A stretch of 64,000 nt of DNA. Origin: JADJLQ01 sp044227925 (GTDB lineage: Bacteria > Bacteroidota > Bacteroidia > Chitinophagales > Saprospiraceae). Shown in pieces: positions 16,150-25,985 of the stretch. Where the stretch lies: NCBI GenBank assembly GCA_044227925.1, contig JBGAVW010000009.1, positions 40,469-104,468 of the forward strand. The letters are read 5' to 3'. Below the pieces are notes generated by a model that did no database searches, was not told the DNA's origin, and worked only from the letters and a program-made list of their open reading frames with translations. Positions within the stretch are counted from its first letter, which is position 1. Every line of letters begins with the position of its first letter. The position numbers and the translations under genes were made by a program.

Positions 16150-17508
16150 TTACCTGGATTCATAATATTTGAGCTTTATCAAATCTTGTTTCAAGGGTAG
16201 ACTGTTCCAGCCATCATGCACCACCATGGCAGCGCCTGTAGCCGATGCCTGATGAATTTCTGCTGCATATACTGCTGACTGTGGCAACGACCGTGCCAGA
16301 AGTGACATAAATAATTCATTTTGTGCAAAGCCGCCATCAACCAATATATCGATGCCAATTATTTCCTTTTGAATTAAAAGCAATGATTTCACCTGTGTGA
16401 TTACAAAATCCTGTATTAAAGCATGGTATGCTGTTATTTCATCGGCAAATGCATTGAGGGGTCTTTTTTCAAATCCCGACCTGATCAATCCGGTTTGGTC
16501 CTGAAATGACCGGTCGGTATTATTAGTGAATAGAGCGGGATTGTATTCGACTGTTTTATAAAAATCTTCATCTACCTGAAAATGCTTAGCAATGCGTTTC
16601 ACCATTTCCTGGTGTTCATGACCCAGAAAAAGCCGGGATGCTTTGATGGGTTTCGATTCGTAACTGAGATAGCAAAGACAGTCCTTTGCCAGCTCCTCCA
16701 GGGTGAGGGGATCCGTACTAAATGGATTCAAAGCAATACACCACGTACCGGTAGATAATAATATAAAGGGATCAGACCTGAGTTTTAAATACGGAATCAA
16801 TGCGGCTGAGCTATCGTGAAGGCCTATACCTACCTGTATCGATTGATCCTGCAGCACGCAAGGTTGAAGGCTATCGCTAATTGCATTTGCAGGGAAAAGG
16901 GTATCTATTTTTTCTTGCCTGACCCAGTGGTGATAATCTTTTTTTTCAAAATCCCAGAGCATGGTATGGCAACCAATACTGGTGAGATGGGATGTAGCTG
17001 CCCGGGTGAATATAAATGATAAATACTGTGGCAGATGCAAGGCATACCTTATGCCATCAAACCATGCTGGTTTTTCGTATTTTAATCTATAGAGTTGAAG
17101 GCCTGAATTGAGATTTCCCAGGTTGGGGGAACAGGTATCCAGGCACAGTTTTTTTTCATCACCATAGGTATCAAAAAATTGACTTTTGATATCCTGGTCC
17201 AGAGGCTTGAGATAATTGTATAGCGGAGCCAATATCCCTCCATCCTGATCCAGTAAAACAAAAGAAGCACCATATCCTGAAAAATTAATGGCTTTGATAT
17301 TGTATTCCGTGTTGGTCAGTTGTTTTATTGCGTGAATATAGATCCAATCCGTCAGCAAATGGATGTCTTCACATGGGAAGCCATCTTCATCTTTGGTTTC
17401 CGGTAATTCTTCGGCATATTCATATACTATAGCATACTCCTGATCAAAAATCAGGTACTTTTTATTTGTTTTTCCAATATCAAATATGAGTATATGATTA
17501 GATGTCAT
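16150..17508 (-). CDS. FGGY-family carbohydrate kinase
   Basis: 452 aa, actin-like fold. The N-terminal phosphate loop DIGKTNKKYLIFD starts at D10. The catalytic-base region GIGLHDSSAALIPYL, the linker LLSTGTWCIALNPF, and the C-terminal IDILVDGGFAQNELFMSLLA are all present. The GLHDSSA motif and GTW are most like rhamnulokinase/fuculokinase-type members, so a deoxysugar ketose is a plausible substrate, but this is inference. It is followed leftward by no isomerase or aldolase. The upstream genes encode an FG-GAP lipoprotein and a propeller-like lipoprotein. Confidence 0.8.
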   Translation of the reverse strand: MTSNHILIFDIGKTNKKYLIFDQEYAIVYEYAEELPETKDEDGFPCEDIHLLTDWIYIHAIKQLTNTEYNIKAINFSGYGASFVLLDQDGGILAPLYNYLKPLDQDIKSQFFDTYGDEKKLCLDTCSPNLGNLNSGLQLYRLKYEKPAWFDGIRYALHLPQYLSFIFTRAATSHLTSIGCHTMLWDFEKKDYHHWVRQEKIDTLFPANAISDSLQPCVLQDQSIQVGIGLHDSSAALIPYLKLRSDPFILLSTGTWCIALNPFSTDPLTLEELAKDCLCYLSYESKPIKASRLFLGHEHQEMVKRIAKHFQVDEDFYKTVEYNPALFTNNTDRSFQDQTGLIRSGFEKRPLNAFADEITAYHALIQDFVITQVKSLLLIQKEIIGIDILVDGGFAQNELFMSLLARSLPQSAVYAAEIHQASATGAAMVVHDGWNSLPLKQDLIKLKYYESR

Positions 17509-17578
17509 TTATCAATTCTTTGTTTTGATCAGGATAATTATGATATCCGATTTGTCTTGCGATGTCTTTTCATTTCTT

Positions 17579-19063
17579 CTATTTATATATACCATTGTTT
17601 TGAGTTCCCATATAACCACCCCATCTGATATTTTCTTTTATTTTAACCGAAGATTGTATCCTCTTGATGCGCATGCCCAGAAAGGAAAGCAAGTCGTAAT
17701 TATGACTATAATATTGGTTATAGATGATGTCAAGGTACCCATCGTGATCCAGGTCGCAAATCAGTGGTGTTGAATAAATATTTTTAAACCCATGGGTTTG
17801 GTCTATCTGTTGTACCTGATGTGTTTTTAAATTTATAGCAATTAATTTATTGGTGATTTGTAGTACACTTTCGGATGTATACCCTCTGTTGCAGTCGTAT
17901 TCATTTATGCTGATGATCACCTCCTCTATGCCATCTTTATTCAAATCATACGACACCGGTGATGAGAAACCGGCACAGCCGAGTGAATCGGTATAAATCA
18001 GTGACCCATCTTTGCCATTAAGTGCTATTTGTACAGATCCTGTACTCTGTGGCCATACTCCTTTACTCACAAATGTGAAAAGGTCAGGTATATTATCATC
18101 ATTGTATTTGCCTACGGAAAAGCTATTGCTAGATTCTGTATTCGGGATTTGTTTTTCCCAAAGAGTACTTAAGCTGTTACCATCTATCACGGTAATTTTG
18201 CTGGAGTGGGAAATGCAGGCTATATCGACTTGCCCGTCCTCATTAAAATCGGCGGCTACCGGAGGCGCAATATATCCGTGCCCTGATGCATCCGTAGCAA
18301 CAATTCTAGCATTTTTCAGATTTTTAGTCATCAGGTCCGTAAAAGCAGCCACAAACAAATGTCCATTGAAGGTTTCTCCTCCACTGCCGAACACAATATA
18401 ATCTATCCCATTTTTTGATTTAAAATACAATGGTGACATGTACGATTCTTTCCCGTCGGGCATGCTGTCGGCAGCAAGTATTTTGCCCGACTTACTGTCC
18501 ATCACCATTAAAATGCCCGGATAGCGGTGTATGGAGTCATTCGGAGCTGCTCTGTGATTTCCGCCATTTTGGATTAATATATCCTCTATTCCGTCCCCGT
18601 TTTGATCCGGTACCAGCACGGAATTGTAAAAATTAAATCTGGTATGTTTCAGTATCGGATCGATGCTGTCGGTATAGGAATAGTTCCAGATGGTTTTCCC
18701 GTTCTGCCCATCAAGAGCTCGTAAATATCCCCACCGGCCAGAGATGATCACATCTTTATTATTATCCCCTGTAATATCTACCAGAGTGGCACTACCATAC
18801 ACCTGGTCCGGTGCATCCGTAGTCCATAATAAATTGCCTGTCTTACCATCCAAGGCCAATACGGCCTGATCATTAGGAATGTATTCATTTTTGCACGCTC
18901 CCATTATAATATCGTCTGTACCATCGTGATTGATATCAATGGTTCTCGGGCTTGACTGAGATCCGATTACGGGAAAGTTTTGCTCCCAAGCTAATGTGGT
19001 TTTGCGATTGGAGCAACCTGCAATAATTAAAAGTGAAAAAAGTAAATACAAAAGACATCGCAT
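17579..19063 (-). CDS. FG-GAP/VCBS-repeat lipoprotein (beta-propeller)
   Basis: 494 aa. Lipoprotein signal MRCLLYLLFSLLIIAGC. Repeated calcium-binding-like motifs of the DxNxDGxxD type appear across the protein (DINHDGTDDII, DQNGDGIEDIL, DFNEDGQVDIA, DLNKDGIEEVI, DLDHDGYLDII), interspersed with PQQ-like LDGKTGNLLW segments. This predicts a seven-bladed propeller tethered to a membrane. Such proteins commonly accompany polysaccharide-utilisation or surface-binding functions. No enzymatic residues can be assigned. Confidence 0.8.
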   Translation of the reverse strand: MRCLLYLLFSLLIIAGCSNRKTTLAWEQNFPVIGSQSSPRTIDINHDGTDDIIMGACKNEYIPNDQAVLALDGKTGNLLWTTDAPDQVYGSATLVDITGDNNKDVIISGRWGYLRALDGQNGKTIWNYSYTDSIDPILKHTRFNFYNSVLVPDQNGDGIEDILIQNGGNHRAAPNDSIHRYPGILMVMDSKSGKILAADSMPDGKESYMSPLYFKSKNGIDYIVFGSGGETFNGHLFVAAFTDLMTKNLKNARIVATDASGHGYIAPPVAADFNEDGQVDIACISHSSKITVIDGNSLSTLWEKQIPNTESSNSFSVGKYNDDNIPDLFTFVSKGVWPQSTGSVQIALNGKDGSLIYTDSLGCAGFSSPVSYDLNKDGIEEVIISINEYDCNRGYTSESVLQITNKLIAINLKTHQVQQIDQTHGFKNIYSTPLICDLDHDGYLDIIYNQYYSHNYDLLSFLGMRIKRIQSSVKIKENIRWGGYMGTQNNGIYK

Positions 19064-19226
19064 AATATGGCTAATATAGTCTAAATCTCATTATGGAAGA
19101 CCTGATTTCATCATAACAAATGAATTACTATTACACCATTAAAGATCCTCCCATTTTAAAAATATCGTTGATCCATTTTAAATGAATCGCCCACTGCTTA
19201 TCGTGATGCAGAAGATATGGTACCGG

Positions 19227-20534
19227 TTACTTCTTATCAAACTCCACTATATGCTCTGATGAATATTCATCCTGATAGGGTTTTACTTTTTTCACAAAAA
19301 AACGTGATTTTTTACCCAATTTCAGGCAAGTGTTTTTGGTTTGCACATCTTCCGGAGAGTTTAATGGTTGTAGTGAAGGATACCATAGTGTAAACCCCGG
19401 TTTTTGAAAGAATAGTTGTGGTTTGGTCCAATCCTGTGAGTGCACAGGATTGGTAAAGTCAATATGTTTATTAAACGATATATACACTTTATCTCCTTTC
19501 CAGGATTGCCCTTCTACTTTACCCATCAGCATTACCCAGGAATTGAGGTAGGTGTTCCAACTCACAGAAGGTCCCCAGTGAAATCCGCCGGAAGGGGAGG
19601 ATGCAGGTCCACCGCCATCCTCCATAGGTATTTGCAATGCTTCGATAGGTTTACCAATACTATCATAAGGGGCATGGAAACCCTTTCCATCCCATCTACG
19701 CGCTTTACCCTGAGGATGGTCCAGGTCTTTTAAAGCTATTCGCGCTACACTGATGCATTGCCCCGACCATTCTTTTTTCTGATCATATTCTTTTTCATCA
19801 TAAACACCAGGATATCCGTATTCGCCATAAAACAAATAGAGATAATCACCACTGGCTACTGCCGAAGGATCGCCTACCCCCCCTGCAAACGTATTCGATG
19901 TATTATGCGGTTTTAAAATCATCCGGGGGTCCAGATCTTCTATAAAAAGACCTTTATTTTCCCAACTGTAACCTCCATTAGTGGATTTCATGATTCCAAT
20001 ACGGCATACGGCAGCAGGGCTGGTAGGGCCGGTCAAGCCCTGGGGCCATTTGTTATTTTTATAACCTTGTCCCGTTGCAGAATCATACGGCAAAGTCGAA
20101 GGATAATTTTCATTATGATACACCGCATATAGTGTTTTGCCGGACTTATCATTTGGATCCTGGTACACGGTTTCAAACCAAACAGCACCATGCAAACCCT
20201 CTTGACCGATGGGTACATTTTCAGGCATTGCGGGATTTTTAAAATCGGATGTGTCTCGCTTAAAGGTCTCGTCGGCATTCCGGCCACTTGCGAATTTTAA
20301 ATCTTTTGCATCACCCCATAATGGGTCTTCACCATATTTCCCTGGAAAAATTCTAAAAGTATCTCCAATCCATGCTTCAGCCATATTGCAGTCTACAAAA
20401 GAATTGAATCGAATTTTTTCTGCATCCAGGAGTTTGAATGAAGGTTTAAACTCTTTTTGTTCAGGATGGCATGCCAGTATAATCAGCAGGCTAAAAATTC
20501 CCGGATGTATAGAGTTTAATATTAAGCTTTTCAT
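19227..20534 (-). CDS. Lipoprotein, glycosidase-like propeller (uncertain)
   Basis: 435 aa. Signal ending in lipobox LIILAC at about residue 22. The sequence shows Asp-box-like and propeller strands (CRIGIMKSTNGGYSWENKGLFIED, GDPSAVASGDYLYLFYGEYG, WGPSVSWNTYLNSWVMLMG), as in five-bladed glycoside hydrolase-related or sialidase-like proteins. I cannot place catalytic residues. It is the likely first gene of the leftward group with the FG-GAP protein and sugar kinase, with gaps of 163 and 70 bases. Confidence 0.55.
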   Translation of the reverse strand: MKSLILNSIHPGIFSLLIILACHPEQKEFKPSFKLLDAEKIRFNSFVDCNMAEAWIGDTFRIFPGKYGEDPLWGDAKDLKFASGRNADETFKRDTSDFKNPAMPENVPIGQEGLHGAVWFETVYQDPNDKSGKTLYAVYHNENYPSTLPYDSATGQGYKNNKWPQGLTGPTSPAAVCRIGIMKSTNGGYSWENKGLFIEDLDPRMILKPHNTSNTFAGGVGDPSAVASGDYLYLFYGEYGYPGVYDEKEYDQKKEWSGQCISVARIALKDLDHPQGKARRWDGKGFHAPYDSIGKPIEALQIPMEDGGGPASSPSGGFHWGPSVSWNTYLNSWVMLMGKVEGQSWKGDKVYISFNKHIDFTNPVHSQDWTKPQLFFQKPGFTLWYPSLQPLNSPEDVQTKNTCLKLGKKSRFFVKKVKPYQDEYSSEHIVEFDKK

Positions 20535-20679
20535 GGTTTGAATTTAAAATAATTTTTTGCTTTAATCAATGGCCATTGAAGTTTATTAAATCAGTCCATA
20601 GTGGATAAAACTTCAATACACTGGGAATAGATTATATCGACAGGGTCAAAGCCAGTTCATCGGCCATAAATGTTTTTCA

Positions 20680-20687
20680 TACCTTTG
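20680..20687 (+). promoter_or_regulatory. Candidate -7 box for the radical SAM gene
   Basis: TACCTTTG matches TAnnTTTG exactly and ends 22 bases before the TTG start at 20710. There is no clear TTTG 19-20 bases upstream. An in-frame stop (TGA at 20686) overlaps the box, so translation cannot begin before it, which supports the chosen start. Confidence 0.45.
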
Positions 20688-20709
20688 ACTTTTAATTCAT
20701 ACTATCCTT

Positions 20710-22926
20710 TTGGAAACTACTGTATTCGCTTTTACCCCTCCATTTACCCAGCTCAATACTCCTTACCCGGCTACAGCATACATCAAAGGATTTTTAAATA
20801 CAAAACAGATATCCTGTACACAGGCAGATTTGGGCATTGAAGTGATACTTGATTTGTACTGCAAAAAAGGGTTTGAAGATATTTTTGATTTTATAGATAA
20901 AAAAAATACAAATTATTTTAGTGAAAATGCGAGAAGAATCATTGGACTGAAACAAGAATATATAAATACGATAGACTCTGTAATCTTATTCCTCCAAGGT
21001 AAAAATCCTACACTGGTACATTCTATTTGTCAAAAAGGGTTTTTACCTCAGGCATCCCGTTTTGATCAATTGGAAACCTATCATGGCAAAGCATTCGGGT
21101 CAATGAATACCCAGGACGAAGCTAAACATCTTGCCACATTGTATATCGAAGATATGTCTGATCTGATAAAAGAATGTGTGGATCCTTTTTTTGGATTTAG
21201 CCGCTATGCAGAGCGACTGGCAAGATCAGCAAATAGTTTTGATGAGATGTATTCTCTATTAAATCAGGAGTTGAGTTATATCGATAAAATAACCATCCGG
21301 GTCCTGGAGAAAAAGATTGAGACTATTAAGCCCAAATTAGTGGCCATATCTGTACCCTTTCCGGGCAATGTGTTCAGCGCATTCCGCTCTGCACAATGGA
21401 TTAAAAAAAATCACCCTGGTATTGCTATTGTAATGGGTGGTGGCTTTCCAAATACGGAACTAAGATCCATTTCTGATACCCGTGTATTTGAATTTATTGA
21501 TTTTATTACACTGGATGATGGCGAACTGCCTATTGAATGCCTGGTGAACTATATTACCCAATCCTCCGACTACAAGAATAATCATCAACTTAAATCAGCC
21601 ATTTTAAAACGCACGTTCACTTTACTGGAAGGTAAGGTCGAGTATGTAAATAATGAATCCCGTAATGATTATCCTCAAGCCAATACCGGAACCCCCGATT
21701 ACAGTGATCTGATTTTAGATAAGTATATTTCTGTGATAGAAGTGGTAAACCCAATGCACAGACTTTGGAGCGATGGAAGGTGGAATAAGCTCACTCTGGC
21801 ACACGGTTGCTATTGGGGCAAATGTACTTTCTGTGATATTTCACTGGATTATATAAAAGTATACGAACCCATTGCAGCCAGCCTGATCTGTGACCGGATG
21901 GAACAAATCATAAAACAAACTGGTCAGAATGGTTTCCATTTTGTAGATGAAGCAGCCCCACCTGCGCGAATGCGAGCCTTAGCATTAGAAATATTAAAAA
22001 GAAAACTTGCAGTATCGTGGTGGACCAATATACGATTTGAAAAAAGTTTTACCCGCGATCTTTGTCGACTACTAAAAGAATCAGGCTGCATAGCCGTATC
22101 CGGTGGCCTGGAAGTAGCTTCAGACAGATTATTGGACCTGATACAAAAAGGAGTCACCGTGGCACAAGTGGCCCAGGTATGCCGTAATTTCACTAAAGCA
22201 GGTATCATGGTACATGCTTACCTGATGTATGGTTTTCCAACTCAGACCAGCCAGGAGACCATTGATTCAATGGAAATGGTGCGGCAGCTATTTAAAGAAA
22301 AAGTACTGCAATCAGCCTATTGGCATCAGTTTGCCATGACTGTGCATAGTCCCGTGGGTATGTATCCTGAAAAGTTTAAAGTAAAAAAACAAACTATTTC
22401 AGAAGGAAGATTTGCAAATAACGATCTCGAATTTACAGATCCTACAGGTACGGATCATGATGCCTTTAGTGATGGATTAAAAAAATCCTTACTAAATTAT
22501 ATGCATGGCCTGGGTATCGACTACCGCTTACAAGATTGGTTTGATTTTAAAATACCAAAGACAAAGATTGCACCTAATTATATTTCAAACGTATTACAGG
22601 AACCGGAGACTAAAGAAATCAATGCAGCCACTAAAATTATTTGGCTGGGTTGCTTACCAGAGACCGGTTATGTTCATATCGATAATGTGGAATTGGCCAC
22701 CTTATTATTTTACGATAAAGTAAAAACATTCAGTGTAAAAATGGATAAGGCACAAGGTGATTGGCTTACTGAAATACTTAAACTGATTACCCCGGATAAT
22801 AGTGAGACCCCGACCTTAAAACAAATCAGGGAAATGTATGAATCTGCAGGGCTCAAAGATTTTGATTCATTTTGGTCTAACAGGCAAATGACTTTATTAA
22901 AGAAGAATGGCTTGGTAGTGCTTTGA
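20710..22926 (+). CDS. B12-binding-type radical SAM protein
   Basis: 738 aa from a TTG start; the only upstream in-frame option is a non-standard ATT. Residues ~215-290 form a cobalamin-binding-like Rossmann region (LVAISVPFPGNVFSAFRSAQ, IAIVMGGGFPNTEL). The radical SAM core has the cluster motif GCYWGKCTFCD, spaced C-x4-C-x2-C as in several B12-type radical SAM groups, followed by FVDEAAPPARM, WWTNIRFEKSF and GGLEVASDRLLDLI. Enzymes of this class do methylations or rearrangements. The substrate is unknown and no partner gene is adjacent. Confidence 0.8.
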   Translation: METTVFAFTPPFTQLNTPYPATAYIKGFLNTKQISCTQADLGIEVILDLYCKKGFEDIFDFIDKKNTNYFSENARRIIGLKQEYINTIDSVILFLQGKNPTLVHSICQKGFLPQASRFDQLETYHGKAFGSMNTQDEAKHLATLYIEDMSDLIKECVDPFFGFSRYAERLARSANSFDEMYSLLNQELSYIDKITIRVLEKKIETIKPKLVAISVPFPGNVFSAFRSAQWIKKNHPGIAIVMGGGFPNTELRSISDTRVFEFIDFITLDDGELPIECLVNYITQSSDYKNNHQLKSAILKRTFTLLEGKVEYVNNESRNDYPQANTGTPDYSDLILDKYISVIEVVNPMHRLWSDGRWNKLTLAHGCYWGKCTFCDISLDYIKVYEPIAASLICDRMEQIIKQTGQNGFHFVDEAAPPARMRALALEILKRKLAVSWWTNIRFEKSFTRDLCRLLKESGCIAVSGGLEVASDRLLDLIQKGVTVAQVAQVCRNFTKAGIMVHAYLMYGFPTQTSQETIDSMEMVRQLFKEKVLQSAYWHQFAMTVHSPVGMYPEKFKVKKQTISEGRFANNDLEFTDPTGTDHDAFSDGLKKSLLNYMHGLGIDYRLQDWFDFKIPKTKIAPNYISNVLQEPETKEINAATKIIWLGCLPETGYVHIDNVELATLLFYDKVKTFSVKMDKAQGDWLTEILKLITPDNSETPTLKQIREMYESAGLKDFDSFWSNRQMTLLKKNGLVVL

Positions 22927-23012
22927 TTGGAGATAAACCTTACTTCTATCTGCCCTCCGTCTTCACTTTATCATCCATCAGATTTATTATCATCCTACTA
23001 TTTTGGGTTGTA

Positions 23013-24704
23013 CTATATGACCGATATTTTTTTTACTATTCTTTCCTGTGATAAGACAATTTGCAAGATGTATACACCCGGAATCAGGTCGGACACCGGA
23101 ATTACATTTTCTTTTAATTTAAACCGGTTGACCAATTTACCATCGATAGAAATTAATTGAATTTCATTTTTAGAATCAATAATATCCCCGTTGAAATGAA
23201 TATTTTTATTTATCTGATCATAATAAATCGAAGTAGTATTTACTTTCGAAATTTTTACAATATCCGAGTATTCAAAAGATTGATCCAGATCTATGATTTT
23301 TAATCTATAATAATTATCGTTTATAAATGGTTTGGTATCCAGGTAGACATAATCATGCCCTGCACTTTTATTTTCTGCATTTATAGTTGCCAACGTAGTA
23401 AAGTCCTTACCGGTATTGCTTTTTTCTATTTCATATGCCCGGCTATTGTATTCACTTGCTGTATGCCAGTCCAGTTTTATATTACCATTTGTAATCCTAT
23501 TTGCTTTAAAACTCATGAGTCTCACAGGTAGTGCCCTTGTAGCTGAAATGGCACCCAGGTTGCCATTGTCCTGGCCTGCCAAAATCTCTCCGTTTTCGAT
23601 TTCACCAAAAGAGGTAATGCCGTTTGGAGTCAGGTTTGCAATCGTCTTTATATCCAATGCACTGCGCAGGCCACTGCCCGATGTGTTTTTTAAAATCCAT
23701 GCATGTTTGGAAACATAATCTGAAAAAATATAATATCCCCTCAGTGAGGCATTAGCAGGTACAGTGGTACCTCTGTACACAAAACCGCCTGTAATTGAAT
23801 TTCCAAAACCCGGAGTGGCACATGGACTGGAACACCTTCTGTAATCAAATATCGGATCTTTAAACCCCGGGTTATTTTGGCAAGTACTAGAATACCCAAT
23901 TAATCCTTCCCGGCAATTCCAACCATAATTATTACCCCCTGCACCTGCTGCTTCAAAATTTATTTCCTCCCTTGCATTTTGCCCTACATCCGCTATCCAT
24001 AAATCATGAGTAGATCGGTCAAAACTGATGCGCCAGGGATTACGCAATCCATAGTCCCATATTTCATCCAGTATCGAGGGGTTAGAGATAAATGGATTGG
24101 TAGGAGGTATTGAATAGGATGCAGTGGTATTAATGTCTAATCTCAATATTTTGCCGAGCAGCGTATTCCCATTTTGTCCAGAACCTTGAGGATCACCTCC
24201 ACCACCTCCATCTCCTGTAGCGATATACAGATAACCATCTGCTCCAAAAGCCAGATCACCACCTTTATGATTATTATTTGCGGCATCGGTAATGGAAATG
24301 ATTATTTTTTCAGTAGCCAGGGATACCGTAGTATTGGATGAAGGTGTAGTAGCTGTAAATCGGGATACCCTGGTGTGCCTGGTATTTATGGGATTATAGT
24401 TTACAAAGAAATAGCCATTGGTGCTGAAGTTCGGGTGAAAGGCCAATCCGAGCAACCCCATTTCACTATTGAGGTTGAGTAATCCGGTAAGGTTGAGTAA
24501 AGTACCCAGCGTATTGTAATTATTATCTAAAATCGTGATGGTGCCGTTTTTATTTGCCACAAATATTCGCTGGCTGCCATCGCCCGCATGCGTAATGTCT
24601 GTAATAGTGCCTAATCCTGATTTTTTTTGAGTATAGGTTATTTGTGCAAAAGTATAGAATGGCACCAAGGCTGTAATTAAAAATAGCAGTATAGTCTTTT
24701 TCAT
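23013..24704 (-). CDS. Secreted PQQ-dependent sugar dehydrogenase-like protein with T9SS tail
   Basis: 563 aa. Signal peptide MKKTILLFLITALVPFYTFAQ. Residues ~25-390 are the glucose/sorbosone dehydrogenase (GSDH) beta-propeller: NSEMGLLGLAFHPNF, HKGGDLAFGADGYLYIATGDGG, WDYGLRNPWRISFD, DVGQNAREEINF. Residues ~400-475 form a fibronectin-like module typical before a T9SS tail (LPVRLMSFKAN..). The C-terminus (DLIPGVYILQIVLSQERIVKKISVI) is a sorting domain. It should oxidise an aldose using PQQ at the cell surface, if the cofactor is available. Confidence 0.85.
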   Translation of the reverse strand: MKKTILLFLITALVPFYTFAQITYTQKKSGLGTITDITHAGDGSQRIFVANKNGTITILDNNYNTLGTLLNLTGLLNLNSEMGLLGLAFHPNFSTNGYFFVNYNPINTRHTRVSRFTATTPSSNTTVSLATEKIIISITDAANNNHKGGDLAFGADGYLYIATGDGGGGGDPQGSGQNGNTLLGKILRLDINTTASYSIPPTNPFISNPSILDEIWDYGLRNPWRISFDRSTHDLWIADVGQNAREEINFEAAGAGGNNYGWNCREGLIGYSSTCQNNPGFKDPIFDYRRCSSPCATPGFGNSITGGFVYRGTTVPANASLRGYYIFSDYVSKHAWILKNTSGSGLRSALDIKTIANLTPNGITSFGEIENGEILAGQDNGNLGAISATRALPVRLMSFKANRITNGNIKLDWHTASEYNSRAYEIEKSNTGKDFTTLATINAENKSAGHDYVYLDTKPFINDNYYRLKIIDLDQSFEYSDIVKISKVNTTSIYYDQINKNIHFNGDIIDSKNEIQLISIDGKLVNRFKLKENVIPVSDLIPGVYILQIVLSQERIVKKISVI

Positions 24705-24798
24705 ACAGCACGGGGAGTTAATCGGTTTCTATTTCAACCAAACTATAACATTTTTTATTGCGTGAATGGAAGAATTAACCTTATGTAATTCTAAACAT

Positions 24799-25857
24799 CT
24801 AATCTTTATTCGCCAACTGTCCACAAGCTGCATCGATATCCTTTCCCCTGCTTCGTCGTACGGTCACTTGCACACCATGATTATATAAGTATTTAGTGAA
24901 TGGCTCCAATCTGTCTTTACCTGACTTTATCATATCTACTCCTGCTATAGGATTGTATTCTATGATATTTACTTTTACCGGAAAATTACGCTTACATAGC
25001 GCCGTAAGATGCTGCGCATCAGCGATGCTATCATTGAATTGATTGAAAGCAATGTATTCGTAGGTGATTTCATTCTGAGTTTTATGGTAAAAATATTCCA
25101 GTGATTCCATCAGTATCTCCAGGTTGTTCTGTTCATTGATGGGCATGATCTCATTTCTTTTTTTATCGTCGGCAGCATGCAGTGACAGTGCGAGATTAAA
25201 CCGCACCTGGTCGTCACCCAATTGTCTGATCATTTTTCCTATACCGGCAGTACTCACAGTGATTCTACGTGGACTCATACCTAAAGCGGATTCATGCGTA
25301 AGCAGATGTACACTGCGCAGTACCTCCCGATAGTTGAGCAGTGGCTCACCCATACCCATGTACACTATATTGGAAAGTGGGTTATTATAATTTTCAACAC
25401 ATTGATCGTTTACTTTAAAGTATTGATCCACTATTTCTGCAGCATCGAGGTTGCGTATTCGTTTCATTTTACCGGTAGCACAAAAACTGCAGGTAAGACT
25501 GCAACCCACCTGGGTAGACACACATACCGTATATCTTTTTTCACGATCTACCGGTATTAATACTGATTCTATTTTGTGGCCATCATGCAATTCAAATCGG
25601 GATTTAATAGTACCATCGGCACTTTTTTGAGATTTATCCAGTATCAAAGGTTTTGTTTCAGACAGATTGAATAATTTTTCTCTCAATCCTTTGGAGAGGT
25701 CACTCATCTGGGATATATCCGTCACGTTTTTTTTCCAAAGCCATTGAAATACCTGTTTGGCTCTGTATTTGGGTTCGCCTATAGATGTGATCCATTCCTC
25801 CAGTTGAGAAAAGTTCATCGATCTGAGGTCCGTTTTGGCAGCTATGCTTGACTCCAT
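24799..25857 (-). CDS. rlmN: Dual-specificity 23S rRNA/tRNA adenine C2-methyltransferase RlmN
   Basis: 352 aa from the ATG at 25857; a TTG 24 bases upstream lies inside a -7-like box and is less likely. Radical SAM cluster CSLTCSFCATG, SAM region NIVYMGMGEPLLNY, TVSTAGIGKMIR, LALSLHAADDKKRNEIMP, and the C-terminal RGKDIDAACGQL carrying the second catalytic cysteine. It methylates C2 of A2503 in 23S rRNA (and A37 of some tRNAs), affecting the peptidyl-transferase exit tunnel. Confidence 0.95.
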   Translation of the reverse strand: MESSIAAKTDLRSMNFSQLEEWITSIGEPKYRAKQVFQWLWKKNVTDISQMSDLSKGLREKLFNLSETKPLILDKSQKSADGTIKSRFELHDGHKIESVLIPVDREKRYTVCVSTQVGCSLTCSFCATGKMKRIRNLDAAEIVDQYFKVNDQCVENYNNPLSNIVYMGMGEPLLNYREVLRSVHLLTHESALGMSPRRITVSTAGIGKMIRQLGDDQVRFNLALSLHAADDKKRNEIMPINEQNNLEILMESLEYFYHKTQNEITYEYIAFNQFNDSIADAQHLTALCKRNFPVKVNIIEYNPIAGVDMIKSGKDRLEPFTKYLYNHGVQVTVRRSRGKDIDAACGQLANKD

Positions 25858-25866
25858 GTTTGAAGG

Positions 25867-25886
25867 CAAAGTTAGCTTCAAATTTA
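25867..25886 (-). promoter_or_regulatory. Candidate -7 boxes upstream of rlmN
   Basis: Two TAnnTTTG matches on the minus strand, TAAATTTG (25879-25886) and TAACTTTG (25867-25874). They lie directly upstream of the ATG at 25857. A TTTG at the right spacing is not evident. The boxes argue for the shorter RlmN start. Confidence 0.35.
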
Positions 25887-25985
25887 CTTATTGGCCGGAA
25901 AATCAACCTTGTAGGCAAACCTGGAAGATAAATATGTTGTCAAACATTACGTTTCCAGCACCTAATCTTTCCCTACTTTTATCCG

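Noticed and set aside
22927..23160. 77-aa rightward frame after the radical SAM gene
   Set aside because: It overlaps the 3' end of the sugar dehydrogenase gene on the other strand and has no start signal or family character.
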